A DNA stretch of 64,000 bases, taken from assembly GCF_029227915.1 (NCBI RefSeq), contig NC_079879.1, forward strand, positions 26,478,501 to 26,542,500. The letters are read 5' to 3'. Below are positions 46,105 through 58,481 of this stretch, piece by piece. Under the pieces are notes generated by a model. That model did no database searches and was not told the origin of the DNA. It worked only from the letters and a program-made list of their open reading frames with translations. How positions within the stretch are numbered: position 1 is the stretch's first letter; every line of letters begins with the position of its first letter. This stretch comes from Hydractinia symbiolongicarpus (Eukaryota > Cnidaria > Hydrozoa > Anthoathecata > Hydractiniidae). Position numbers and translations under genes: made by a program.

Positions 46105-49100
46105 CTATAACAGAGATCATTCAAGTATCATTGGAAATTGGAAAGTTTTTTTAGGGGTAAAGGATAACTTATGTAATAACAATAGACTGATACGAACTAC
46201 ATTAGAAATAAGTCAATTCATGTCTTCCATAGAACATAAGATGAAAAATGTTAACACGTTACTTTTGTTTATTGTAACGCTTTAGTTTCAGTCGATGGAT
46301 TACCACAGACTGCAGTACCATCTCATCTAAACAAAACATTACCATAACTATTTGAAGCATCGGACTTCACCATGCTGCGTAACGTTGCCACTAATGGCGC
46401 TTCTTCATATTTTTTATGTAATTACTTTTCTGTTCGTTTTGTTTCCTATGATAAATATAGATGTTTGTATCATTGTTTGTTATTGTTTTTAATATTGTGT
46501 CAACACTAGGATTACCTTTAATGCTCTTCATATGACATTGTTATTGTTTTTTGTTTTTTTCATTGCTGGTCATCGCCAATTCTTTACGTTACTAATTGTT
46601 AGCAGGCCATATAAATTACACAGAAACTTTTGGCTGCAGCAAATTTCTCTATTAGAACCTACATATACTTCAAGCTAATTTTGATGTTATGGCAATCTTA
46701 TAATGTTAGTCCAATTAGCAAACGAGTAATAGAGAGTGATTTAGCAATAATTTCATTATGGGTATTTCTTATATATTTTAGCAATGATGAACATGTATCG
46801 GGCTGACATTCCCTTCTTAAATACGTCAGCAAGGGGAATTCGTAATCCTGATAATGCGCGAACAGACCGATAGAAAATGCATTTAAATAAAATAAAGACA
46901 TTGGTTAAACAGCATTAGATTTACTGTATTTACCTTAAAATAATAATAAAAAAATGATTCCATTTTTTTTTATCACTTTGTAAGGTATATTTTCATACAT
47001 AAATTTTTGTATCGTTAGGTAACGCATTAAAGATACTGGAAGCATGCAACACCTGTGTATACATCTAGCTAGCTTTGCAGCTATATATTTATAAAATAAG
47101 TTAATTTATGATAAAGATATTATATGTGCAAAGATGCATTACATTGAAAATACAATGAAGTGCAATTGTTGGTTTAATGTAACTCTGTATAATTTTTTTG
47201 TTAACAATGTGCTTTCAGAGTGACTATTAGTTGCTACATCAACGTTCGCTCTATAATTCACAATACTAAACTATTGCAAAATGTTATATATTATTTATTA
47301 TGTATTTTTCTTTCTTTTCTTGCTATTTATTTTCTTGCTAAGGCTATATATCCTTACTGTTTAAAAAATACTACCAGTTTCTATTGAGTAATTTATTCGG
47401 GCTAGTGATAGCCTTTTTTACATTGCACAAACTTATGCAGTGACCAAGCCAAAGTTTGACGATCAAGTTGTCATGAAGAATTATGAAGAAGAACTTGACT
47501 TTTGTGTAATGACAGAACGTCTTAGTAATGGTTATAAAATCGGGAATGTAAAAAGTTTTATCCCTTAGACTTTACACGATTTTTTCAAAGAACACCAAAT
47601 TTCTGTTTTTTTTGCTCACAATCTTTAGGCTCTATGTTAAAAAAAATTCCATCCTGCAGGGAAGCAATTCTGAGAATCTTCAAACTGCAGTGGTGCATTT
47701 CGTAACAATCCAACTAGCAGTATTGAATTCCTAGAGAATTCTTGCATGCAGAAACATAAATTTGAAACATTTCAACCTGCTACTTTATTTGGAATTTCTC
47801 GAAAATTCAATACATTTTGGAAAAATTTTAGAGCAAAAAGAGAATCATTAATTATACAGCACAATTTATTGGGTTATGAACAGGCGATCTCATATGAAGT
47901 TTAAAAATCGAAAGAACAAATGCACTTGGTCACTCAACCAACTAAGATTTTAAAAGCACTAAAGTTGATAATCTAAAATCCTTGGAATGTAATGTATTAC
48001 CAGATTCTAATAAAATATAAAGCCATATTATTTGGTTAATTTATTATTATAAAAGAATTACAAGTCTAATTAGACGGAACTTACTATTCTGCTATCAAAA
48101 ATGTAAGAACGAAACTTGCACGAAGTAGCAAATAACAATGTGAACACATTAGGTAGCTGTATGGCTTTAAAAAAAGCACTGCATTTCTTATTTAATCTAT
48201 GTAACCAATATCCATACTTCACTAAATAGACAACACAGCAGTTTGTAATTTTACAATCTGCATTATTTCATGATTACATCCTTATCATAGCTACGCATCG
48301 AAAAATTAATAAGTGAATAAAAGTATCTAACAACTGCACGTCAACTTTGCTTAAACAAAAATTTAATTTTTCAAAATTAAAACTTAGGCTATCGATAGTA
48401 TTAAAGAGCGTGTCTCACCATATGCTTTTCTGTTTAAGTAACTTTAACTTTATTCACCTAAGTAAAGTACGCTACATAGTTCCTGTGTCAATGTGTAGCA
48501 TTCGACAATTTTTACCTTATTTGAGTGAAGAGTTCTTCCAATAGACCACTGTGAATTCACCATACGAAAATAATTAAAGAGATGTACTATACTTACTGCA
48601 TTATATATTTTAATTATTTTAGTTAACTAGCTTGCAGGAATCTAAAGTCAGTGATGACAATGCATTTTATAACAAAACATAAATTAATAACATAAATGGG
48701 ATTACTTAGCTGTAGGAATTCTTTCATTTAGTTGGATTAGATAAAAAGAACGTAATATAACCAAATTAATAAAAACTTTTGCAAATATGATGAGTAAAAA
48801 TTTATTTATAACATTTTAATTAATTTTTTGATAACAGAAACACCCGGAATAAGTGTTTTCTGACAAATCTGAGTAATTAAAATATGTTTTTTAAAATATA
48901 TTGTATTGCATTAACCTTCTCAGTTCTAGTGACACGCAAGGGGGTGTCATATTGGCTACCATTTTAAAAAGGCTATATACCAAAATCTTGTGACTTTGTG
49001 TTGGAAGTACACCAATTTTTTTTAAGGCCAAGTGTTTTTGAAGCCACCTTGCCTTAGTATAGATTTAACCAAATAACCAAAGATCAGAAGTTGGTGCACA

Positions 49101-50648
49101 TTGACAAGTAAAGTTTAAAAAGCGCGATTCTAATATGAAGCAACCAAAGTGATCTCTTGTGACGGCTAAATTCGCAATTAGCCCTCCTGTTTTATAATAT
49201 TCTGTCCATGGTTGTTGTTGAATATGAAAAAAACTTTCAGAATGAAATCTCCTAACCTGTAAACAAAAAGTTCTGCGGCTTGAAGATTTTCGCCATTAGC
49301 AACTTAGGGTTTCCAATCACCTGGAATCACCTGCAGTTTTAAAATTCAAATCTCAATTGCTGTGGTTACTAACCTGCAATGCTAAAACTTTTTCTAATTT
49401 CATGAAATACAACGGTATGAATAAACGAATACAAATTACAAACTTTACATATAGTAGTCAACAACAAAAAAGTAAAACTGTAACTGGATATCTTTGAAAC
49501 TAATCTAGTAAGTTCTGGAAATTCCAAAATACAATTCTTCTGATGCAAAATTAAAGTCGAATATAATCACTTTTGAACATTTCACTAAACCAAGTAGTTC
49601 AGTATTTAACCAGTATAGAAATTCATTACTAAGGCTTTCGAAATTTACTATCGGTCAAGATTTTTTAAAAACGCCGATGGTGTTGTTGTGATGGTGACTG
49701 ATCCAAAAATAAAAAACAATTTGGAAAATAAGTAACATGAATGCAGTTTTATACGCAAGCTGAATTAACAACAGACTGCAATTTCTGTCTAAAATCACTT
49801 GATAAAAGATACAAAGATGGCTATATATAAAGAGACAGCACGGAGCCGGAGTGCTGCTAAGTTTTTTGTGTCTTGGCCAAATCGTTAAACTCTCGGAAAT
49901 TTCTATTTTCTTAAAAGCCAATGAAGATGCTTCATTTTTTTCTCTTCCAATTTAATCAACAATCTGAATTTTATCAGGTATGAATTAATCTATTAAAAGT
50001 AAGAGAAGAGTGCAGGCTAGCTATTCCACCTTTTGCTGCTGACCCCCTCTGAGCTAGTTATAAACTAGTTGGATCTTCTTTTGATTGGTGCTGACATGTC
50101 ATTTTTTAGTCGGATCTATGTATCTAGATAGGGAGCTAGCTACACAAAATACTTCTTTGATCAGAGCGTGTTTTTTCTTAAGGGGTTGGCACCAAAACAC
50201 TTTGTCCTGCTATGCGTAATTTTTCCGTGAAGATCGGGAACCCAACCTCTCTTTATGTTAGAAAATACTTGAATTTTAAAAATATCCAACCCCTACAAAG
50301 AGTTTTGTAGTTTTTACAGCGTGAGAAGCGTCAGCACCTACCTTCATCTGTATGATTCTAAACAGAACTTTTTTTGCCTATGATTTCCGTACATTGGCAT
50401 GCCGGTTGTTGTTAACCTTCTGTTATCGACTGAAAAACATAAAAAACTTCCTAGACGTTCGTCAAAAACATATGATCCTATACATTATTTTGATCAAAGT
50501 TTTAAGCTCTAAGAGGCAACAGGTAAAAAAAAAATGGAAAAAAATGGTATATTGATGTGTCCATGCTGACGTTATTAAAATCGTGTCGTTTCTCTTTTCA
50601 TAGTTCTTCTGCTGCCTAAGTGAATTTTTCCACGGGCCTTGTCGACTA
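46105..50648. other. Non-coding stretch upstream of NOX C
   Basis: The missing first exon and promoter of NOX C are expected in its first few kb, but no short leader frame ending in phase 1 at a GT donor could be chosen with confidence. The remainder is AT-rich, without recognisable genes, RNAs or clear transposon ends. The frames at 46698-46901 and 49655-49921 (minus) are unassigned. From about 50350 the sequence becomes part of a Helitron-like repeat tract. Confidence 0.45.
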
Positions 50649-51330
50649 TCTTATTTAATAATACGGAGACTGAGTCAGTCTATCAGTAACAATCAAAGTT
50701 ATGTCTCAAATGGTAAATTTTTAACGGTGCGGCATTAAGGGTCATGACATTAATGCAACGTCGATATCTTAATTTAAATGAATGAAGCCATCAAACTGCA
50801 CTAAAACTTTGAGGTCAAATAACTTGCAAACAGGGTGGTGACATCAGTCCGTTTTTACCGCATGGGTAAATAGGGACAACCTCAAACCAAATTAGGTAAC
50901 TTTTCCAAACCTGGATCTCCGAATCCGTTTCCGTTTATGACGTCATGAAAGAACGTTTAAAATTCAACTTCTCTGCAACCGTTTGTCAAAAGTACATGAT
51001 CCTATACTTTTCTTATACAAGCTCTGTACAATGGAGACAACAAGTATACAATTTTTAAAAAATTATATTTTTTTGTACTCCGGCAGGATTTTGCTGACGT
51101 CAGCAAAATTTTAAAACCGTTATATCTCCTTGACCGTTCGTGGAAAGCACATGATCATATACATTTTCTTGGTCAACACTTTAAGCTCTACACAATAAAG
51201 ATAACACATAATTTTTTTAAAAGTTTTCCTATACATGGACGGATTATTGCTGAGGTCATGAAAGTTCAAATGAAGGTTCTTTTCCATTGTTATTCTCCCT
51301 AAGTGGATTTTCCTCAGGCTTTATCGACTA
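50649..51330 (+). mobile_element. Helitron-like repeat with adjoining copies on both sides
   Basis: It starts TCTTATTTAATAATACGGAG directly after another copy's tail (TTTTTCCACGGGCCTTGTCG then ACTA). It ends with the same tail type (AAGTGGATTTTCCTCAGGCT then TTATCGACTA), followed at 51332 by a further TCTTATATAATAC start. Inside, a phrase like ACATGATCCTATACTTTTCT followed by AAGCTCT recurs with a period near 150 bp (50468, 50993, 51149). The hairpin is degenerate. Non-coding. Confidence 0.5.
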
Positions 51331-52022
51331 CTCTTATATAATACAAACTTCAACTTCGGCTACCTCCACATCTGACTGCTACAACTGCACTTTATTACAA
51401 CTTTTCAAAATCACTAATTTTAAAAACTTAGACTTCTGCGAACTCCACTTCTATTGCTTTCAAATGCACACTTTACAAACTCCAAACTCCGAATTCCACT
51501 TTTCCAACTCTGCTCCTTAACTTTAAACTCCAAGCTCGACTGTTAATTTCTAAAACTCGACTTCAAACGTTAAATCTACAATTTACACCAATTTTTCGCA
51601 CTTGATGCACTTCGCACTTCCTTACAGGTATTAATGTGTTTGTTTTCTGTCGACGGTAACCCTGCGTATGAAAGCCAGCCGTTATTTCATTATTTCAGCA
51701 AATTAAATTGTTTCATTTTTATCATCAGACGTACAAAAGAGAAAACCGCGATCATATTTTTGGCAAAATGGTCATACTATTTCCGGCGACTTCAAAGGAA
51801 AAGAAACACATTCCCTATGCCTGTCACAGACCCATCGTATTTTTTTATAAGAGATATTCGTCGACTACTGCCCAACCTGTTGGAGATTTGTCTGCAAACT
51901 GAATATATCTTTTACTTTTATGTATATCAGATGCCATAGAGTAAATACGTTTGCACGATCTTAAATTAGAACCTTTCTAAACTAGAAATTTCAGACCTTG
52001 AAGACCTTGAATACTCCCCGTA
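51331..52022. other. Pyrimidine-rich low-complexity tract, no gene
   Basis: The region 51345-51620 is built from degenerate AACTCCACTT-like phrases. Frames across it (51287-51520, 51634-51939) reflect composition only. Confidence 0.45.
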
Positions 52023-52620
52023 AGTGAATGAATGAATGGATTTTATTGCCCCCATAACCTCAATTGGTTCTTGACTGCACCGTAGCAGCTAAATGCGTTT
52101 TTCTAAAAGTTTGGTATTCTCATAGAATTTAAGCTCTAACTTTATTCTTTAAACTGTTTATCAAGTTTATCAAAATTAGTGATGTTGCTGGCCTATATCC
52201 TGCGTCTAAAGTTATTAACTGTACCTTTTCTCAAACAACATCTGTTAAAATAACTTTGACTTTAGCCTGACAGACTAATTGTAAGTGATCTTATCCTTTA
52301 TTTTTTCCATATAAGGCATGGGTAGTTGTAGCAGTATTTAAAGATCAAATTTTACACATTTGTGATTTCAGAATTAGGATACTTATTTAAATTTATTACC
52401 ATGCTGGCGCAAGTTAGACACTTTTCCAGCTGAAACTCCTTGTTCTCTGTGGTAAAGTGTTAAAATGTGATTTACAGCTTTTATTGGGATGTTCTTGCTT
52501 ATTTTTGTCAGATTTAAATCTTTTATCCTAGGCTGTGTTTTGTAAATAAATTTAGTAATTTCTGCTTGAAAATAACTGAAACGGTTCTGAAATAAATGCT
52601 TGTCATGTCAAACTTTTTTT
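52023..52620 (-). mobile_element. Probable LINE 3'-end fragment
   Basis: The minus strand ends in GGGGGCAATAAAATCCATTC followed by ATTCATTCA, a simple-repeat tail typical of LINE 3' ends. Upstream lie fragments of open sequence (KRYSLITLDAG-like and NITNFDKLDKQF) reminiscent of the tail end of LINE RT proteins, with several stops. Family assignment is weak. Confidence 0.35.
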
Positions 52621-54564
52621 AGGCCAAGAAAGGAAAGTTTTGGGTTTCTATTTTCACAAATCGACACTATGAATGAATTCCACGGATATTATTTTCTATG
52701 AATAAATAATTTAATAGCAAACAGTAAAACAAAATTGTATTTACATCATTCTAAAAACATGTGGCTACATTAGGTTTAGTATGCTAACATATACCCTAAG
52801 ATACGCTCTTAAAAATCTACAATATTTTTTTAACTTTTTTTGTCGCAACACCACTACCAATACCCTCTTTATAAGTATGTTAACAACGATTTTGCAAAAC
52901 TGCAAGTTGAAAGCTGCAAAAGTCACCATTTTGTTGTTACATTCTTTAAACTTGCATGTTTACAACCAGCATCCCGAAATTTGCTAATAACGAATCTCGT
53001 TTTCATGTTATTCTGTATTTTTGCATGCGTATTTCGCGGAAAGAAAACGTATATGGAAATAGCTCTATTGCCATGTGAGGAATCTCACGTCCTGTCACCT
53101 GTTGTAATTTTGAAGCATACGAGTTATTGACGTATTATCAGCTTTAAAATGTTAGCTACACAAAAATAAATTCAATGAACCTGGGGATAAGACCTCTAAG
53201 GCTTAATATAAAAACTGTTAACCTAGATAAAAGAATGCCAAACTCTTTGCCCGTTTTGTATTTTTTAAGTCTATTTTTGTGTACGCAAAATTTCGTACGT
53301 TTATTTTTGATGGAATGTGTACGGTATGCCATTTTAATTTTATATGAGTATAAGACTGCTCAGCCATTTTTATTATCGTGAGCCTTTTAAATTCGGCAGT
53401 ACAGTTTGCGCATATTACAGGGGCTACGGAACACCTGTTGGTTTTTGACTTTAGTGACTTACACAGTTGTCGAGCTGGAGGCGGCGAAAAACAAAAATGG
53501 CTATTTTTCCGGCATGTATGTAATTTGCAGACTTGAACATATAGATGTATCTAGAATTTTTATCTTCTCCAGCCATGGTCATGTTTTCATTCAGAATGAG
53601 TCTTACTGAAATATTTCTTTGTAATATACTTTTCGAAAAAAAATTTGAACCAGCAAGCAAAGTGCACTGGTCTTTTCATTGTGCAAAACGTGTTTGCCGG
53701 ATTTTTAAAGGAGAGGCGAACAAGAAACTATTTTGTGGCAAATTTTAAGTGAGAAAAATATATATATAGATTTCTAAATCCTAAAAACGGCTAAGATGAC
53801 TACTTTAATGCCAAATAAGAAACTATATTTCACGACTAACTACCTGTATATCTTTCTAACAACATATTTACAGAAATTCCATGGCTGTATGGGGTGAAAA
53901 TAAGTGGGTTTTAAATGTACTTTTTAGTAAACATCAAGAATAACATCTTTTACTTGAGATAACCAAGAATATTTTACGTACTATAGTAGTAATAGCTTTT
54001 TATAACCTTCGTTTAAACTTCTTTGAACTAAAAAAATATCTGTCATAACCAACAACAATATTTTTTCATGTTTTGAGTCCCTTTTTCACAACATACTACC
54101 AGCTTCGAACGATAAAGTTTGTTATCATGAGATGGCGCCAATTTGAATAAATATACAGACCGGAAGCCTTCAATAACAAATCGAACGTGCAATATGATGG
54201 CTTCATCTTTCTTCTTTGTTTTTTTACTTTCTTTGTCTTTACTCGCTATTTTATTGGCAAGTTAAGTAGTACAAAATAATAAAAATATGTTCCTTACATG
54301 TTGTTCAACATTTTTGCCATTTTGATCTTCTGCTTTTTCTTATTAAATCAATTTGTGTACATTGACCCCGTGACCATCACAAAAAAGGGAAATATATCCC
54401 ATTGTTTTTTAACTTAGCCACCCGTTTGATAAATGCGTAAAAATACTCAATTATGAATAATTCAGCACTCACAAAAATGTAAACAAAATGATGTATGGTT
54501 TATAGCTATAGTTTATGGAGCAAGCAAATCAGTCTGGTCTTTAAAATCAACACTTATTATAAAC
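52621..54564. other. Non-coding, no gene seen
   Basis: AT-rich sequence. Several overlapping frames of 65-96 codons on both strands (52840-53130, 53406-53748) lack recognisable domains or splice structure. Confidence 0.45.
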
Positions 54565-55267
54565 TTTAAATGTAGATAAGTCAAACTGTCTTTATTTTTG
54601 TGGTAGACAGGAATATGATAAAACTATAAAAATCTCTATATCTGGAGAATCTATACAACAAAAACCATTTGTAAGTTATCTTGGTCTGAGGATAGATGAT
54701 AGCCTAAAATGGACCCATCAATTATCTTATGTTAACTCTAAAATCAGACAAGGCATTGGTATAAATTGTAAATTAAGATTTGTACTCCCTTTAAGATCAA
54801 TTCGTCAAATATATTTCAGTTTTATCCAATCTCATATTACTTATGGCATCACACTCTGGGGTTTAGGTAGATCATCAGTTAAAACTCAAGTTTTAAATGG
54901 AGTAAATAAATGTATTAAATTGATGACATACAATACAAACAAAAATATTAATAACATTCTATTTGAAACTAAAATCCTCAACTTTTATGGTCTCCTGATC
55001 ATGGAAACCTGCAAGATTGCATATGCTTTTTATAACAATACGTTACCTAACAACCTAAAAAATTTATTTTGTCTTAAAAACCATTATCACATTACTCGTC
55101 GTGCACATAATTTCCACATTCCACATCAAACGAAATATAATCAAGATTCATATTTATGCTCTTTAAATTGGAACACATATTGCACAGATCTATTAAATAT
55201 AAATAATAAAAGTCTGTTTTTCAAGAAATTGAAAGACAAACTGATCAACAAATTATGGAATGCATAA
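54565..55267 (+). mobile_element. 5'-truncated LINE, RT C-terminal portion, open to natural stop
   Basis: From TLNVDKSNCLYFCG the frame reads without a stop to TAA at 55267, about 233 codons. Diagnostic RT-thumb text: PFVSYLGLRIDDSLKWTHQL (the YLGI.LD..L.W..HI motif), RQIYFSFIQSHITYGITLWG (the YxxF..SHI.YG...WG motif) and VNKCIKLM. The C-terminus LKDKLINKLWNA is plausible as a genuine end. The palm domain and everything upstream are missing, so it is not autonomous. It is still an intact frame over its length, implying a fairly recent insertion compared with the LINE at 2.4-9.1 kb. Confidence 0.8.
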
Positions 55268-56444
55268 CCTATTTTGCAACTATCACAACAACTCTTGAGT
55301 TTAACATTGCTTGTTTTGTTCTTGTTTTTTTTGTTTGTTTGTTTTGTTTTTTGGGTTTTTTTCTCTTCTTCTTCTTCTTCGTGATACCAGGTTTTATAGT
55401 TTTATAGTGCCTTAGAAATATTCACAAACTTTGTAAACTATATTTTGCTAATTTTAATCAATCAGCTCTTTCCATTATTATAATATTTTTATTTAAAAGT
55501 AGCCCTGCGTTTGCGTCTAGTCAATTCTGAACATATTTCAGAAAAATCATCTTGTTCTTATAAGTAAGTTAATATTATATTTATATATTTTAAGCATATT
55601 AAATAATTAGTTTTGTAACTATATTTATGTGCACAACCAGAAAGCCATACATAATGGTTGTTTTTGTGTATACATTTTTTACGCCATCTGTACATTATAA
55701 AAGAGAAAATATATTACTTACTTACTTACTTTTATTCATCAGCCGTGCCGCAGCGCAGTTCGCCTCTCCTTTAATATGTGCGCGGGATTTGCGGAACGTG
55801 AGCATTTTAACCCGTTAGTGGCCCTTTAATTATATAAATATATCTCGAGGTATGATAATGTAATTTTTTCTAGTTTCTCCAGTTAAAAAAAAATTGGTTT
55901 AGAAGCTACGATATAGGGTATAAAGAAAGTGCCAGCGTAAAAATATTATTTCGACCCCCGTTCATATTATGTTCGCAAATCGAATGAAACTTGCTACATT
56001 CCTAGTATGTCACAAAAGAAACAAAATAGCAGATACATTTTTACTTATGTCAGCACACTTGATGTGACGTCATCGAAAACTTGAAATTCAATTACTTTAA
56101 TTCTAGATCAAATTTTTACATTCTGTTTGAAATTTCTGAAACCTAAATGGAAGTTATTTAGCATATTTTTCGTTTTTTACATAGTTCGCATAAAAAATTG
56201 CCCGAAAAACCATTTTTTACGATTTTCCTAAAAAACCGTGAAATAGGATTAATCACGTGTTCACAGCATGCAGAATGATTTTATTTGATGAAACAAAGTT
56301 GTGTTGTAAGTTTTAAGTTCTAAGGATAATCATAACAAGAGTTGTCATATTTTCTCGATTATAAGAATTTCATAGAAATTCTTAGGGGTAGTTTCGAATA
56401 ATAACCTCTGAATGGTTTGGGACCTAAAAATTTAGCATGCAGGT
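55268..56444. other. LINE 3' UTR and non-coding DNA before the AcademH element
   Basis: T-rich tract (55310-55385) after the LINE stop. An (ACTT)n microsatellite at 55715-55735 is joined to about 80 bp of GC-richer sequence to 55815, which may be the tail of another LINE on the minus strand. No gene. Confidence 0.45.
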
Positions 56445-56453
56445 GTCATAGAT
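56445..56453. repeat. Target-site duplication, left (GTCATAGAT)
   Basis: Nine bases identical to 61523-61531, immediately outside the left TIR of the AcademH-like element. Confidence 0.85.
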
Positions 56454-56513
56454 CATCCTCGTCCCCAGGGTCTTGTGGCCCCTGAGCCGTTATTTCGGAG
56501 TGGCCAACAATGA

Positions 56514-56569
56514 CCCTGGAACAGGCTGGTCATGTGATACAAAAATGCCCAGATATACTGGGCATTTTT
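56514..56569. promoter_or_regulatory. Left subterminal repeat plus 12-bp hairpin
   Basis: CCCTGGAACAGGCTGGTCA, the inverted partner of 61448-61466, is followed by a perfect hairpin AAAAATGCCCAG/ATATA/CTGGGCATTTTT (56541-56569). It lies between the TIR and the helicase start codon, so it is a candidate transposase-binding and/or promoter region. Function is inferred from position only. Confidence 0.5.
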
Positions 56570-56662
56570 GAAATTCCAGAGATAATGAGATGCAAATTTG
56601 ACGCTCGTCTCAAGCTTTAACAGAGACGCATTAATACAAGCGAGATAGGAGATAGCTAAAAG

Positions 56663-58178
56663 ATGGATGTGTTGAAACGTTTGGATTTTGTATTTAATTT
56701 GCACGAAGGTTTTCCTTCTCACTACCTTAAGCCTAAACAAGTTCAATGTTTTGAAGCTCTTTTAAAGGGCAGGGATGTTGTAGCTGTCCTTCCTACGGGT
56801 TATGGAAAGTCGTTAATTTTTCAACTTCTTCCTGACGTTATACCACAAAAAAGTACAAGGAATATCGTTATTGTGGTGTGTCTTTTATCTTCAATTATAG
56901 AAAACCAAGTGCAGTTTTTAAACAGTGTTGGTATTTCAGCAATGTCACTTCATTGCAATAATAGTTCCACAAGCTCTTATGAAAGTTTGTTTGCCGAAAT
57001 GAAAACTCATGAAGAAATCAAAATATCAAAAAAGGTGCAAGAAGGGGATATAAATCTACTCTTCGCTCATCCAGAGGCAATACTTTCCGAGCAAGGCAGA
57101 AATTTATTAAAGTCAACTGTGTATCAAGATAATGTTGTTGGAATTGTTATTGACGAGGCCCATTGTGTAGAATTTTGGTAAGTATATATATACTGTTTTT
57201 TTCTTCTCATATATATATTTAAGAACAAGTTAGCTACATCTTAGAAACATTTTTGACTAAGTTAAAGTAATTTACAATGTTATGACTAGCTATGTGTACT
57301 GTATTGTGGAAAACCTAAAGTAGATAAGCTACCTGCAACTCTGCAGTTCGGGTGCAAGTCCTGATTGGGTTTTTGTACAATAGCTGGTCATGTCATTAAA
57401 TTACCTCGAATAGCTAGCTATACATATGGAGTCAAAAAAAACTATTCATTTCATTTTGATTTTACGTTTCGATTATTTCTTTGTCAGGTTGACAAAGAAA
57501 ATAATTAATAAAAAATATATAACAAAAAAAATTAATAAGATGCTGCTCTAAAAAGGACTATGTACTTTTATATAAAAAAAAAAAATTAACCAATAAAATA
57601 TCTAAATATACATTTCAGGGGAGAAGAATTTAGAAAAGATTTTAAAGAACTTTCCACAGTGCGCACTTATTTTCTAAAAGCATCTATGTTAGCCCTTACT
57701 GCAACTGCCTCACCTCATCATATAACAAGTTTAGTGAAGTCATTGAATATGTCAACAGCAAAAGTTATCAGAGTAAATCCCAACCGCAAAAACATATTTC
57801 TTGACAAAAAGATCCGTAAAAGTAATGCTTCTGGATTCGAAAGCTATGAGAATATATTGTTACCTATAGCAAATTCATTAAATTCAGTAAGAGAACAATT
57901 TCCAATGACAATCATTTATATGAAATTAAAATATTGTGGTCTTGCCTTTAATCTATTTGAAAGAATTTTAAGCACATTTCAATACGTGGGATTTGAAAAA
58001 ACACCATCTAGTCGTTTGTTTTGTCAATACCATGCACCACAGACAAAAGCTATGAAATTATCATTTGTTTGGGCCTCCCAAAGAGCTTGCCGCTGACATT
58101 TGTTACACAAGCTCACAATCAAACATAGGTGCCCCTGATTTATCCATGTTAGATGAGAACATTGCTAAAGAAGTTTAA
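56663..58178 (+). pseudogene. RecQ-like SF2 DNA helicase of the AcademH element, truncated
   Basis: Exon 1 (56663-57177) starts MDVLKRLDFVFNLHEGFPS and carries the Q-motif-like LKPKQVQCFEALL, Walker A PTGYGKS, motif Ia IVVCLLSSII, and Walker B/DEAH-type DEAHCVEFW. A GTAAGT..CAG intron (57178-57618) restores W-GEEFRKDF, the RecQ-type DEAHC..W....FR continuation. Exon 2 has motif III TATAS and motif IV-like FPMTIIYMKLKYCG and RLFCQYHAPQTKAM. The frame then ends at 58096. A +1 frame continues as FGPPKELAADICYTSSQ to a stop at 58178. Motifs V and VI, including the arginine finger (QxxGRxGR), are absent, so at least one deletion and one frameshift have inactivated it. In its family it would assist transposition; here it could not complete ATP hydrolysis. 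Confidence 0.85.
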
Positions 58179-58481
58179 AATATTTTGTCAAAGTATTTTT
58201 GAGAAAATACATATACACTTTGTTTCATAAAAATACCAAAAGTCTTCCTACAGAGGTCAGTAGAGTATTATATTGTTTAAAGAAGAGTATGACCAGCCTT
58301 TTATATCTATGCTTTATGAAAAGAGTGTATATATTTTTTTTCTTGATACTATTGATAGTTTCACGCAACAAACTGTCCAAAAATTTGAAATAAAAACATA
58401 TATATAGAGAGTAAAAGTTTAGTAAAATATATAAAGTAGAAAAAAACCCATCCAAAACCATCACAAATAACTTATATACTT

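Noticed and set aside
46698-46901. Candidate first exon for NOX C (67 codons, minus)
   Set aside because: No resemblance to the A or B leaders and no phase-1 GT donor fitting exon 2.
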